Assembly: GCA_964490895.1 (NCBI GenBank)
Contig: CAZBEI010000119.1
Span: forward strand, 1-29,850
Origin: JACRAO01 sp964490895
GTDB lineage: Bacteria > Bdellovibrionota > UBA1018
DNA length: 29,850 nucleotides
Reading direction: 5' to 3'
Positions 8,781 through 15,322 of this stretch are shown here, piece by piece (position 1 is the first letter of the stretch; the number at the start of each line of letters is the position of its first letter). The position numbers and the translations under genes were made by a program. The notes under the pieces were generated by a model. That model did not search any database and was not told where the DNA came from. It saw nothing but the letters and a program-made list of their open reading frames with translations.

Positions 8781-8891
8781 ATGAGCAGTTCTCTAAAGGT
8801 CAGTTTTTATTTATTTTTAGCGGTTTATAATCTATGCACCACTGGATCGCTCTTGTTTGCTGGCGACCCGATCCCCATATTGGGCTCTTAG
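8781..8891 (+). CDS. Possible small secreted peptide, 36 aa (weak)
   Basis: The ORF starts with ATG and encodes Met-Ser-Ser-Ser-Leu-Lys followed by a hydrophobic core and LLFAGDPIPILGS. It reads like a signal peptide with a possible cleavage after FA, leaving a nine-residue tail GDPIPILGS. A promoter-like element lies 44 bp upstream, but the ribosome binding site is poor. It may be a genuine small exported peptide, the remnant of a truncated exported protein, or a chance ORF. No family is recognised. Confidence 0.2.
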   Translation: MSSSLKVSFYLFLAVYNLCTTGSLLFAGDPIPILGS

Positions 8892-8922
8892 AATTCTGTC
8901 CTTGCAGTCGTTTCGGAGGGCT

Positions 8923-9021
8923 ATGAGTCAGCTAAAAACTCATATTGAAAAAGCCAGAGATTTTATAGAGCTCGCAGAAAGAATTCCTGTACTCGTAAGG
9001 CCTGAAAATTTCTTTTTCTAA
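8923..9021 (+). CDS. Possible small protein or gene remnant, 32 aa (weak)
   Basis: The ORF begins with ATG directly after a strong GGAGGG ribosome binding site. It encodes an amphipathic helix-like start (MSQLKTHIEKARDFIELAE) and then stops after RPENFFF. A good binding site on such a short frame suggests either a real small protein or the preserved 5' end of a longer gene whose remainder has been lost. It ends 21 bp before the 3' end of the convergent ATPase gene. Confidence 0.3.
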   Translation: MSQLKTHIEKARDFIELAERIPVLVRPENFFF

Positions 9022-9042
9022 GTCCACCCCGGGTAACCCTAC

Positions 9043-10389
9043 TTAAGACAGTGATGTTTCTAAAGCTTCCCTCAAAAAGCAGACCGCATAAATAGGGAGG
9101 TGAATGAGTCGGTATCTTGAGTGAGGAAGAGTCCGCTCAGTTGGCATTTCGATATTTGTGAGTACACCAACATTAAAATTTTTTTCTGAAAGAAAGATCA
9201 GGAGTGATTTTAGCTTTTGTGATTTTCCTGATTTTACTTCGATGGGGTAAATCTGATTTTTATGCTGAAAAAGATAGTCTACTTCAGCTTGTGCATTTTT
9301 TTCCTCCCGTGCCCAGTAAAAAAGAGCGGCCTCTTTAAAAGAAGGAGTGAGCGCCAAAAGCTCCTGACCTACAAATTGTTCTGCAAGTGCACCCTCGTGC
9401 ATCGAAACCATTTTTTCTAGCGAAACTACCTCGCCTCCTAATTTTTGATTTAAAAGTCCTACATCTAAAAATAAAAACTTAAATACAGATTCTTTTGCTT
9501 GAGCTGCGAGAGGCACTCCTCCACCTTGGCTGTGAACAATGGGGAAAATAATTTTAGCTTTTTCTAAAGCTTGTATCCCTTGCTTTAAATCAGCGGACCT
9601 AAAGTCTGGATCAATCTCCGAATATTTTACTCTCTTTCCAACAAAATAAGGACATCGATCATAGACCTTACGCAATGCTTCTAACTTGAATTTTCCACGG
9701 TACTTAGAAAAATCTGCTTCGATTGATAAAAGGAGAGAATGTTGAATTTTTTGCATCTCTAACTGCTCTTTAGGATCTTGGATAAACTGACTGACAGCTT
9801 CAGGCATCCCTCCCACAAATAAATAAGAACGAAAATGATCTAATAGCCTCTGATGCTCTGCAAAAGTGACAAAGGGTTTTCCTCCAATCCAATTTTTTAT
9901 TTTAAAAAGGAGGCCCTCTTCGTTCAATCCCTGTAAAAACTCTAAAAAACTCATGGGGTAGAGGTGTAAAAACTCCACTCTTCCTACGGGCATTGGGGAT
10001 TCGAGTTGGTTTAATGCAAAATCAAGAAGAGAGCCAGCTGCAATCACAGGAACTTCTGGTAGATCTTCGTAAAAATACCTCAGCGCACTAAGCGCATAGG
10101 AAGAAACTTGGATTTCGTCAATGAAAAGAATATCTGGGTGGTACACTTTTTTAAGCGATCCTAGGGCAGAAAGAATTTCGCCTGGTTTGAGAGTGGATTG
10201 AAAAATGGAGCAGAGCTCTGGCTCCTTTTCAAGATTAATTCTTAATCCGCTTTTAAATTCCTCCTGGATTAATTTGTTAATGAGAAAGGTCTTCCCAGTT
10301 TGTCTCGCTCCACGGACAAGGAGTGGTTTTTTTCTTTCCTTGTTTTTCCAGAGGAGAAGCTCCGCATAAACATGTCTTTTTAGTTCCAT
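9043..10389 (-). CDS. AAA+ ATPase with C-terminal DUF4143 (COG1373-type)
   Basis: The 448-residue protein has an N-terminal AAA_14-type P-loop domain. Walker A is GARQTGKT (27-34) and Walker B is ILFIDEIQ (87-94, Asp91-Glu92). Downstream, the segment around AAGSLLDFAL fits sensor 1, and the YPMSFLEFL segment is typical of the family. The C-terminal part matches DUF4143, a restriction-endonuclease-like region containing EVDYLF and IYPIEVKSGKS, with acidic and Lys residues reminiscent of a PD-(D/E)XK core. The biological role of this widespread, patchily distributed family is not established. The start is the ATG at 10389 with AAGG close upstream. A 44-bp near-perfect palindrome lies just before the start. 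It follows the kinase-like gene on the same strand. Confidence 0.85.
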   Translation of the reverse strand: MELKRHVYAELLLWKNKERKKPLLVRGARQTGKTFLINKLIQEEFKSGLRINLEKEPELCSIFQSTLKPGEILSALGSLKKVYHPDILFIDEIQVSSYALSALRYFYEDLPEVPVIAAGSLLDFALNQLESPMPVGRVEFLHLYPMSFLEFLQGLNEEGLLFKIKNWIGGKPFVTFAEHQRLLDHFRSYLFVGGMPEAVSQFIQDPKEQLEMQKIQHSLLLSIEADFSKYRGKFKLEALRKVYDRCPYFVGKRVKYSEIDPDFRSADLKQGIQALEKAKIIFPIVHSQGGGVPLAAQAKESVFKFLFLDVGLLNQKLGGEVVSLEKMVSMHEGALAEQFVGQELLALTPSFKEAALFYWAREEKNAQAEVDYLFQHKNQIYPIEVKSGKSQKLKSLLIFLSEKNFNVGVLTNIEMPTERTLPHSRYRLIHLPIYAVCFLREALETSLS

Positions 10390-10402
10390 ACCTTGGATTT
10401 TA

Positions 10403-10446
10403 TCATATATTTGTGATTTTCCAATTGGAAAATTTCAAATATATGA
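10403..10446. repeat. 44-bp near-perfect palindrome upstream of the ATPase gene
   Basis: The centre is the perfect 18-bp palindrome ATTTTCCAATTGGAAAAT (10416-10433). Beyond a two-base mismatch on each side the arms continue as TCATATATTTG and CAAATATATGA. In all 20 of 22 positions per arm pair. It sits between the stop codon of the kinase-like gene (10449) and the ATPase start (10389). A TATGAT hexamer (complement of 10402-10407) suitable as a -10 overlaps its proximal end, so it could be an operator. It could alternatively form a cruciform or an RNA hairpin that separates the two genes. Confidence 0.85.
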
Positions 10447-10448
10447 CT

Positions 10449-11636
10449 TTATTGAGCTATCTGCAGCCGTTTTTCCGCCAACTCCATCAATTTCTCAGGA
10501 TCCACTCCATCTTGGGGGCAAGAAGAAAGGCCAGATTTAAATTCAAGTCCAGTGATTTTTTCTAACCTCTCAAGAAGCAGTGGAGCATCTTGAGATTTGC
10601 AATCATCTAGAATAAGAGCGACCTGGTTTTTTTCTGGAAGTGCATAAACGGTGTCAGAAGCTCTAAAAAGACCTTTTTTAATTTTAAAAGTAAGCTCTTC
10701 TGGCGAAAGTCCTTCGGGAACTTTGATCAACCCGAGCGAAACAGCGCCCACCCCACCCTGCTCTGGAGAAATGAGACTCACCCTCGAAGCCAAAACAGCC
10801 CTGAGCCCCTGCTCTGACGAAAAAGCAGGGAAAATAAGCCTCAGTTTTATTTTATTTCCTTTTCTATCAGATTCAAACTTTCCCTGGTGCTGTTTTAGAA
10901 TTTCGTGGATCAACAAAAGCTCGCTCCCTAAACCTTCTTCGGTCCGAGACAAAAAAGCCTGCTCTGATTGCAAAACTCCAGAAAATACAGAGCTCGGCGA
11001 ACCCACCCCACCCTGAAATCCAGCTAAGCCTTGCATCCAAGACTCATCCCAAGCTTGCTCACCATTGGGCTTCAAATCAAATTCTAGAGAGATCTCAAGA
11101 GGTGCCACCGAAATTTTTAGCTCAGTTTTTTTTTGAACTCTACTCAGCAAATAAGAAAGCGCAAGTTCTAAAGCTCGCCCCAACTTCTGTGGGTCTGCCA
11201 GTAACGTTTGACCTTCTTTAAGAAGACACTCTAAACTTATTGTCAATTCTTGTCCGTGTAACAACGAGTGGAGAGTTTTGACTTTAGACTCAACCAAACG
11301 CCACAAGTCGACTTCTCTCAATTTGACATGAAAGTTCTTACTCTCCAAAGAAGCCAAGTCTAACAATGATGCCAAAGCACTCTGGAGCTTAAGCGCATTT
11401 TTCTTAGCCATCACCGTGAGCTCTGGCACAGAAAAGGCTCCACCCAAATCTTGCTCTTCTAAAAGAGTGAGTGCATTGAGCACTCCCATGAGGGGTGTTT
11501 TTAATTCATGCGAAACAAGCGAAAGCAGGTTGGACTGAAAACTCCGAAATAAAACTTCGTCTTGAGGAGTCAGCTGGCGAGCGGGCTCGTGCCCTACTGC
11601 TACAACTGCACTGAAACTGTCTTGTTTTTTTTTCAT
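10449..11636 (-). CDS. Histidine-kinase-like protein with degenerate ATPase lobe and GGDEF-like C terminus
   Basis: A 395-residue soluble protein (no membrane segment seen). Residues about 32-105 form a HisKA dimerisation domain with an intact H-box, SHELKTPL, phospho-acceptor His43. Residues about 110-272 align with a HATPase_c lobe but are degraded: after Asp148 the two N-box asparagines are replaced (Leu158, Tyr162), no DxGxG G1 box is seen, and only a G2-like EEGLGSELLLIHEIL remains. Residues about 283-395 have the order of a GGDEF domain (LFRASDTVYAL, then SGLSSCPQDGVDPEKLMELAEKRL) but no GGDEF signature. It is therefore probably a non-catalytic signalling protein or phosphotransfer scaffold. 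An ATG at 11636 with AAAGAG upstream is preferred; a TTG at 11675 would add 13 residues. No response regulator lies nearby. Confidence 0.7.
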   Translation of the reverse strand: MKKKQDSFSAVVAVGHEPARQLTPQDEVLFRSFQSNLLSLVSHELKTPLMGVLNALTLLEEQDLGGAFSVPELTVMAKKNALKLQSALASLLDLASLESKNFHVKLREVDLWRLVESKVKTLHSLLHGQELTISLECLLKEGQTLLADPQKLGRALELALSYLLSRVQKKTELKISVAPLEISLEFDLKPNGEQAWDESWMQGLAGFQGGVGSPSSVFSGVLQSEQAFLSRTEEGLGSELLLIHEILKQHQGKFESDRKGNKIKLRLIFPAFSSEQGLRAVLASRVSLISPEQGGVGAVSLGLIKVPEGLSPEELTFKIKKGLFRASDTVYALPEKNQVALILDDCKSQDAPLLLERLEKITGLEFKSGLSSCPQDGVDPEKLMELAEKRLQIAQ

Positions 11637-11690
11637 AAAGCTCTTTAATTTTATGCTTTTTAGTGTTGAAAGCAAGGCTTGTTTAGATTG

Positions 11691-12011
11691 TTATAAAAGT
11701 TTTAAGAGTGAATATTTAGCAAACTGCTTAAAATCCTTGTCGCGAGTTAAAAGGGGTACGTCATAATCAATACAACACTGTGCCACTAAAGCATCTCCCA
11801 AGTGAGCTTTATGACCTGGCCTATGCAACATTCTTCTGAGCTCACCTGTTCGAACCCAATATCCCTCTTTTAAATTAAAGCAGGGCATGGATTTTATAAA
11901 GCTCTCTGCTTCTTTTGTTAAAAATGGACTTGCAAGGAGCTCACTTAAAACAACGGGCCTTTTACTCTGTTTTTGAACAGAAGTTGAATGAGCATAATAA
12001 ATATTGACCAA
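11691..12011 (-). pseudogene. PIN-domain (VapC-like) toxin, N-terminally truncated
   Basis: The frame encodes the C-terminal two thirds of a PIN ribonuclease: the conserved Glu in VLSELLASP, the Asp in HLGDALVAQ, and LLTRDKDF with the last acidic residues. Full-length VapC-type proteins are about 130-140 residues and begin with a strand carrying the first catalytic Asp (consensus DTSxW/DTNxL). Here the frame reaches only a TTG at 12011 (106 codons). Upstream it stays open to a TGA at 12057-12059 without an ATG or that motif. No partner antitoxin is evident; a 24-codon frame further upstream resembles none known. The missing first Asp implies loss of RNase activity. The divergent promoter of the next gene now occupies the place of the lost 5' end. 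Confidence 0.6.
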
Positions 12012-12032
12012 TAGAGTTATTGCATATATGAA
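12004..12032 (+). promoter_or_regulatory. Promoter of the DUF3011-like gene
   Basis: TTGACC (12004-12009) and TATGAA (12027-12032) are separated by 17 bp. The predicted leader to the ATG at 12111 is about 70 nt, with an AAGAAGGGGG ribosome binding site before the start. Confidence 0.4.
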
Positions 12033-12110
12033 CGTGGTGTTTCTTTGTCTGAAGATTCATTGTGAATTTTTTCAGAAAAGAACTTTAACATTTAAGAAGG
12101 GGGAACTTGT

Positions 12111-12806
12111 ATGTCTTTTTATTTCTTAGACAAAAAAAGTCTTTTCATTTTGCCCATGGCTCTCATTGGATTGATAATTGGATTTAATTCTAAACTCTCT
12201 TATGCTGACCATGGGAGCAGAGAACGTATCGTAGAGACACTTCATGCATTAGCTGATGCTGCTAAGCAGTTTCATGAAATGACTCATGACGTGCCTTATG
12301 CTGCTGATTTAGCTCAGGCAGCACATGAATTAGCCCAGGCAACAAGGCACCTGCACAAGGTTATTGAAACAACCCCAGACTGGGAGCATGTTCTTCAGGA
12401 TTTTACAGTGGTAGTTAGCAAATTTAGGACGGTACAAAGACTCTATATGTCAGTCGGCGATAATCTTCCGGATGATGTTCAAAATTTTTACTTAGAGAAC
12501 TTAGCCCATAAGTATTACGCTGCTCGAGACGAAATCGGACAACCCAATCTTCCTCCAATGGGCCGAGATATTCCAGCCACATGCGAAAGTAGGAACTTTC
12601 ATATGCGAACCTGTCCAGTTCCAGGCATTGGCCAAGCAAGAATTGAAGATGTCAATTTAACACGTCAAAACTCTAACTCACTTTGCACAAAAGGCTATAT
12701 AGCAGCTGACGGACAACTCGTTGTTACTTATGGCGTGAGCTCAGACAGAACTATGATCTGGGTGGATCGTGGCTGTAGAGGTAATTTTAGCGTAAGAGTT
12801 AGATAA
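12111..12806 (+). CDS. Secreted protein with helical His-rich region and C-terminal DUF3011-like domain
   Basis: The 231-residue product starts at an ATG preceded by AAGAAGGGGG. Residues 1-32 form a signal peptide (hydrophobic core, cleavage around SYA-DHG). Residues about 35-110 are predicted helical with many His and Ala (FHEMTH, AAHELAQATRHLHKVI). The C-terminal region, about 155-229, resembles DUF3011: an initial CES, Cys168, Cys192 after a Ser-rich turn, and IWVDRGCRGNFSV with Cys222, giving four cysteines that could form two disulfides in the periplasm. DUF3011 has no firmly assigned function. It is flanked by complex hairpins at its 3' side. Confidence 0.65.
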   Translation: MSFYFLDKKSLFILPMALIGLIIGFNSKLSYADHGSRERIVETLHALADAAKQFHEMTHDVPYAADLAQAAHELAQATRHLHKVIETTPDWEHVLQDFTVVVSKFRTVQRLYMSVGDNLPDDVQNFYLENLAHKYYAARDEIGQPNLPPMGRDIPATCESRNFHMRTCPVPGIGQARIEDVNLTRQNSNSLCTKGYIAADGQLVVTYGVSSDRTMIWVDRGCRGNFSVRVR

Positions 12807-12834
12807 TTTATTCAATTCTTATACAAAGTTTTTG

Positions 12835-12899
12835 CTCATCTCCAAATAGCGAAAAAAGCAATTTGGAGATGAGTAAAAACCATCCACGACTCATCTCCA
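12835..12899 (+). promoter_or_regulatory. Three-arm, mutually exclusive hairpin element downstream of the DUF3011-like gene
   Basis: CTCATCTCCAAAT (12835-12847) pairs perfectly over 13 bp with ATTTGGAGATGAG (12861-12873). The stem extends outward through a G-U pair into GTTTTT/AAAAAC. A further copy of CTCATCTCCA at 12890-12899 can pair over 10 bp with the same central arm (12864-12873), so two hairpins compete. Neither strand shows a U-tract, so it is not a standard intrinsic terminator. Confidence 0.65.
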
Positions 12900-12911
12900 G
12901 ATGGCATTAAA

Positions 12912-12959
12912 ACTAGCCTCTGCTCAAAAAGGTCATCTGCTTTTTCAGCAGAGGCTAGT
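12912..12959 (-). terminator. Long hairpin at the end of the purine operon containing the purH stop codon
   Basis: On the minus strand ACTAGCCTCTGCT (12959-12947) pairs over 13 bp with AGCAGAGGCTAGT (12924-12912). After a G/G mismatch the stem continues with AAAAAG/CTTTTT around an eight-base loop, and a short U4 tail follows. The purH stop (TAG, 12957-12955) lies in the 5' arm. It is probably the operon terminator or a 3'-end stabiliser. Confidence 0.6.
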
Positions 12960-14568
12960 GCCTAAAATGCCGAACACCTGTAAACACCATGCTCATTGCA
13001 TGCTCATCACAGGCTACAACGCTCTCGGCGTCTTTGATGCTCCCACCAGGCTGAACTATATATTTAATCCCAGCCGCATGGGCTTGATCCACAGAATCTC
13101 GAAAAGGGAAAAAAGCATCGCTCACTAAAACACAATCCTTAAGCGAACCACCCATAGTCTTGAGCACATCCAAGGCTCTCGGAATAGCCAAGCGCTGCAA
13201 AGCGTCTACTCTATTGGGTTGACCCTGCCCTGCCCCTACCAGTTGAAAGCAATCTGACTCTCCCGGAACTTCTCTTACCAAGGCAATTGCATTAGATTTT
13301 AATGCACGGCAAACAGCAATTCCAAACCGCGCCAGTTTTTCTTTCTCTACAGGCCATTTGAGGTGAGTGACTGATTTGAGAGGTTCATTGAGCGTGCGAT
13401 CTGATTTTTGTAACAATCTGCCGCCTGGAACAGAAATAGAAAACTCTGGAGAATCATCTTTCATTCTGCGCACCCTTAAAGCTTTTAAATTTTTTCGCTT
13501 GGTCAACATTTGTAAAAGCGCCGGGTGATCTTTTGTGAGTCCTGGTGAGGCCACAAGCTCTACAAATTTGTCTGACAACCATGCTGCTGTTTGTTCTTCG
13601 AGCTCGTCTGAAAATAAAACCACCCCACCAAATGCAGAAACAGGGTCTCCCTCCCATGCCCACATGAGCGCTTTTTTTTGCGCCAAGGAATCTGTCTTAG
13701 GCACCGAGGCCACACCAATGGGGTTATTGTGTTTTACAATCACGACATGGCTTGAGTGGGGATCCATTTCTAACAAGTCGCAGGCTAGACTGTACGCCGA
13801 AGAAAGGTCCAAAATATTATTATAGGAGAGATCGGCTTGAGTGAGGGGCTCTCCCCAGGCAATGGGCGAATTTCGATAGTACTCAATGGCCGCTGATTGG
13901 TGAGGATTTTCTCCATACTTGAGATCCATCACACGTTTTTTTCCAAAAATACGCGAAATGGTTTGATCGTATTCTGAAACACACTCCCAAGCCGCTCTCG
14001 CACAAGACTCGATCGTCTCAGTACAAAGAGTGCCCTTGGCCTCGAGTTCATCTATTATTTTTTTATATTGATCAGGATGGGTCAGAACCAAAACATGGGG
14101 AGAATTTTTCGCTCCAGCTCGAACTAAAGTGGGACCCCCAATGTCAACTTCCTCTACCAAAGTCTTGAGCTGTTCATGAGTGAGTGATCTTTTCTTATTT
14201 TTTTCGCCATCGAGGCTCATTTTTTGCAGTGCCGATTGAAAGGGATAAAAATTTACGACCACGCAATCAATGGGAACAATCCCTAAGCTCTCTCGATCTT
14301 TCTCGTCTTCTTCGACCCCTCTGCGGTAAAGAATTCCGCTGAGTATTTGATAAGACAAAGTTTTCATCCTGCCACCAAAGGCCTCTGGATTTCCTGTCAA
14401 CTTTTGGATGGGCGTAGTTTTAATGCCGCCTTCCTTCAAAATCTGAGCTGTATTGCCCGTGGCCACTATTTCAGTGCCGCACTTGACAAGGGCACGCGCA
14501 AGCTCTGGCAAGTCTGTTTTGTCTGAGACAGAAAGGAGGGCTCGTCTGATTTTTAATTCATTTTGCAT
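12955..14568 (-). CDS. purH: Bifunctional AICAR transformylase / IMP cyclohydrolase PurH
   Basis: PurH catalyses the last two steps of IMP synthesis. The start is the ATG at 14568, because MQNELKIRRALLSVSDK matches the canonical N terminus; the longer frame to 14733 lies inside purQ. The 537 residues are the normal length. The N-terminal MGS-like cyclohydrolase domain has LLSVSDK, TEIVATGNTA and GGRMKTL. The C-terminal transformylase domain has LKYGENPHQ, the catalytic Lys-His in KHNNPIG (a Cys is usual where Ile stands), DAFFPFRDSV and QPGGSIKD. It overlaps the end of purQ by 11 bp and is the last gene of the operon, closed by a hairpin that includes its stop codon. Confidence 0.95.
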   Translation of the reverse strand: MQNELKIRRALLSVSDKTDLPELARALVKCGTEIVATGNTAQILKEGGIKTTPIQKLTGNPEAFGGRMKTLSYQILSGILYRRGVEEDEKDRESLGIVPIDCVVVNFYPFQSALQKMSLDGEKNKKRSLTHEQLKTLVEEVDIGGPTLVRAGAKNSPHVLVLTHPDQYKKIIDELEAKGTLCTETIESCARAAWECVSEYDQTISRIFGKKRVMDLKYGENPHQSAAIEYYRNSPIAWGEPLTQADLSYNNILDLSSAYSLACDLLEMDPHSSHVVIVKHNNPIGVASVPKTDSLAQKKALMWAWEGDPVSAFGGVVLFSDELEEQTAAWLSDKFVELVASPGLTKDHPALLQMLTKRKNLKALRVRRMKDDSPEFSISVPGGRLLQKSDRTLNEPLKSVTHLKWPVEKEKLARFGIAVCRALKSNAIALVREVPGESDCFQLVGAGQGQPNRVDALQRLAIPRALDVLKTMGGSLKDCVLVSDAFFPFRDSVDQAHAAGIKYIVQPGGSIKDAESVVACDEHAMSMVFTGVRHFRH

Positions 14569-15322
14569 TGGCGACCTCTTTGTATGCGTTTTCGAATAAT
14601 GCAAGTCCCTGCCCTGGAGCACTCGAACGCCCTGGAGTGAGCGTCCACTCCGGATGCGCCGTCCAACGGACGAAAGCCTCTGGGTGCGGCATGAGCCCAA
14701 AAATCCGCCCAGTAGGATCACACAGACCTGCACAACTCATTTCACTCCCATTGGGATTTGTTTCGTAACGGAGACAAATCATTTCGTTTTTTTCGAGTTT
14801 ACTTAAAATTTCTTTTTTTCTCAAATGCCCAATGACAACTCGACCTTCGCCGTGCCGAATGGGCAGATCTAAAGTCCCTACCCCTTTTAACCAAATACAT
14901 TTGGAACCCTGCGGCGAGACCTTGACCCAAGAGTTCAAAAACTTTCCCTGTTCATTGGTTGTAATAGAAATTTCTTTTCCAAAAATTCCAAGTCTGATCA
15001 AAGCTTGAAATCCATTGCAACCTCCAATGACAAGCCCTCCTCGTCCCACAAAGAGAGGCAAATCCCAATTGAGGGAATGTTTGATTTTTAAAGCCAAAAC
15101 TTTTCCACTGGTCAAATCATCCCCATAAGAAAACCCTCCTGGAAAAGCTACAACTGAGTATCGACTGGAGAGTTCGTCTGTTCCACATTTTTCGGACATA
15201 AGGTCACTTATGTGCTTGATTTCAGTTTCAAATCCAACCAGGCGCAAAGCCTGAGCAAATTCCATTTCGCAATTGATTCCATCGCCTGTCAACACTAAAG
15301 CCCTGGCCTTTTGAGAACTCAT
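14558..15322 (-). CDS. purQ: FGAM synthase glutaminase subunit PurQ
   Basis: PurQ is the class I glutamine amidotransferase that supplies ammonia to PurL. The start is the ATG at 15322 with AGGAGGG upstream and an ATGA overlap with the purL stop; the frame open to 15379 lies inside purL. The 254 residues are somewhat longer than the roughly 227 of Bacillus PurQ. Catalytic residues are Cys102 in GGCNGFQ, and His213 and Glu215 in MPHPE. A FPGGFSYGDDL segment (60-70) is typical of the family. The separate subunit fits with the adjacent PurL, which lacks a glutaminase domain. Confidence 0.95.
   Translation of the reverse strand: MSSQKARALVLTGDGINCEMEFAQALRLVGFETEIKHISDLMSEKCGTDELSSRYSVVAFPGGFSYGDDLTSGKVLALKIKHSLNWDLPLFVGRGGLVIGGCNGFQALIRLGIFGKEISITTNEQGKFLNSWVKVSPQGSKCIWLKGVGTLDLPIRHGEGRVVIGHLRKKEILSKLEKNEMICLRYETNPNGSEMSCAGLCDPTGRIFGLMPHPEAFVRWTAHPEWTLTPGRSSAPGQGLALFENAYKEVANAK

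Larger units (their letters stand above)
8687..9042. other. Gene-poor 356-bp stretch with tiny ORFs and AT-rich promoter region
   Basis: Between the porin gene and the 3' end of the ATPase there is no normal-sized gene. The first 80 bp are very AT-rich and contain a promoter-like arrangement with an inverted repeat. Behind it lie ORFs of 36 codons (8781-8891) and 32 codons (8923-9021), listed separately. The last 40 bp hold only a weak dyad (TAAGT...ACTTA) around CCCCGGG. Either these are genuine small genes or the stretch is a decayed locus. Confidence 0.6.

Noticed and set aside
9022..9042. Terminator for the ATPase gene
   Set aside because: Only a weak TAAGT/ACTTA dyad around CCCCGGG is present, with poor stem pairing and no clear U-tract directly behind it.
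12835..12873. Standard Rho-independent terminator for the DUF3011-like gene
   Set aside because: The stem is strong, but neither strand has a following U-tract; the flanks are U-tract before and A-tract after, the reverse of a terminator.
14569..14733. N-terminal extension of PurH to 14733
   Set aside because: The extra 55 residues read through purQ in another frame and have no similarity to PurH; the ATG at 14568 gives the canonical start.
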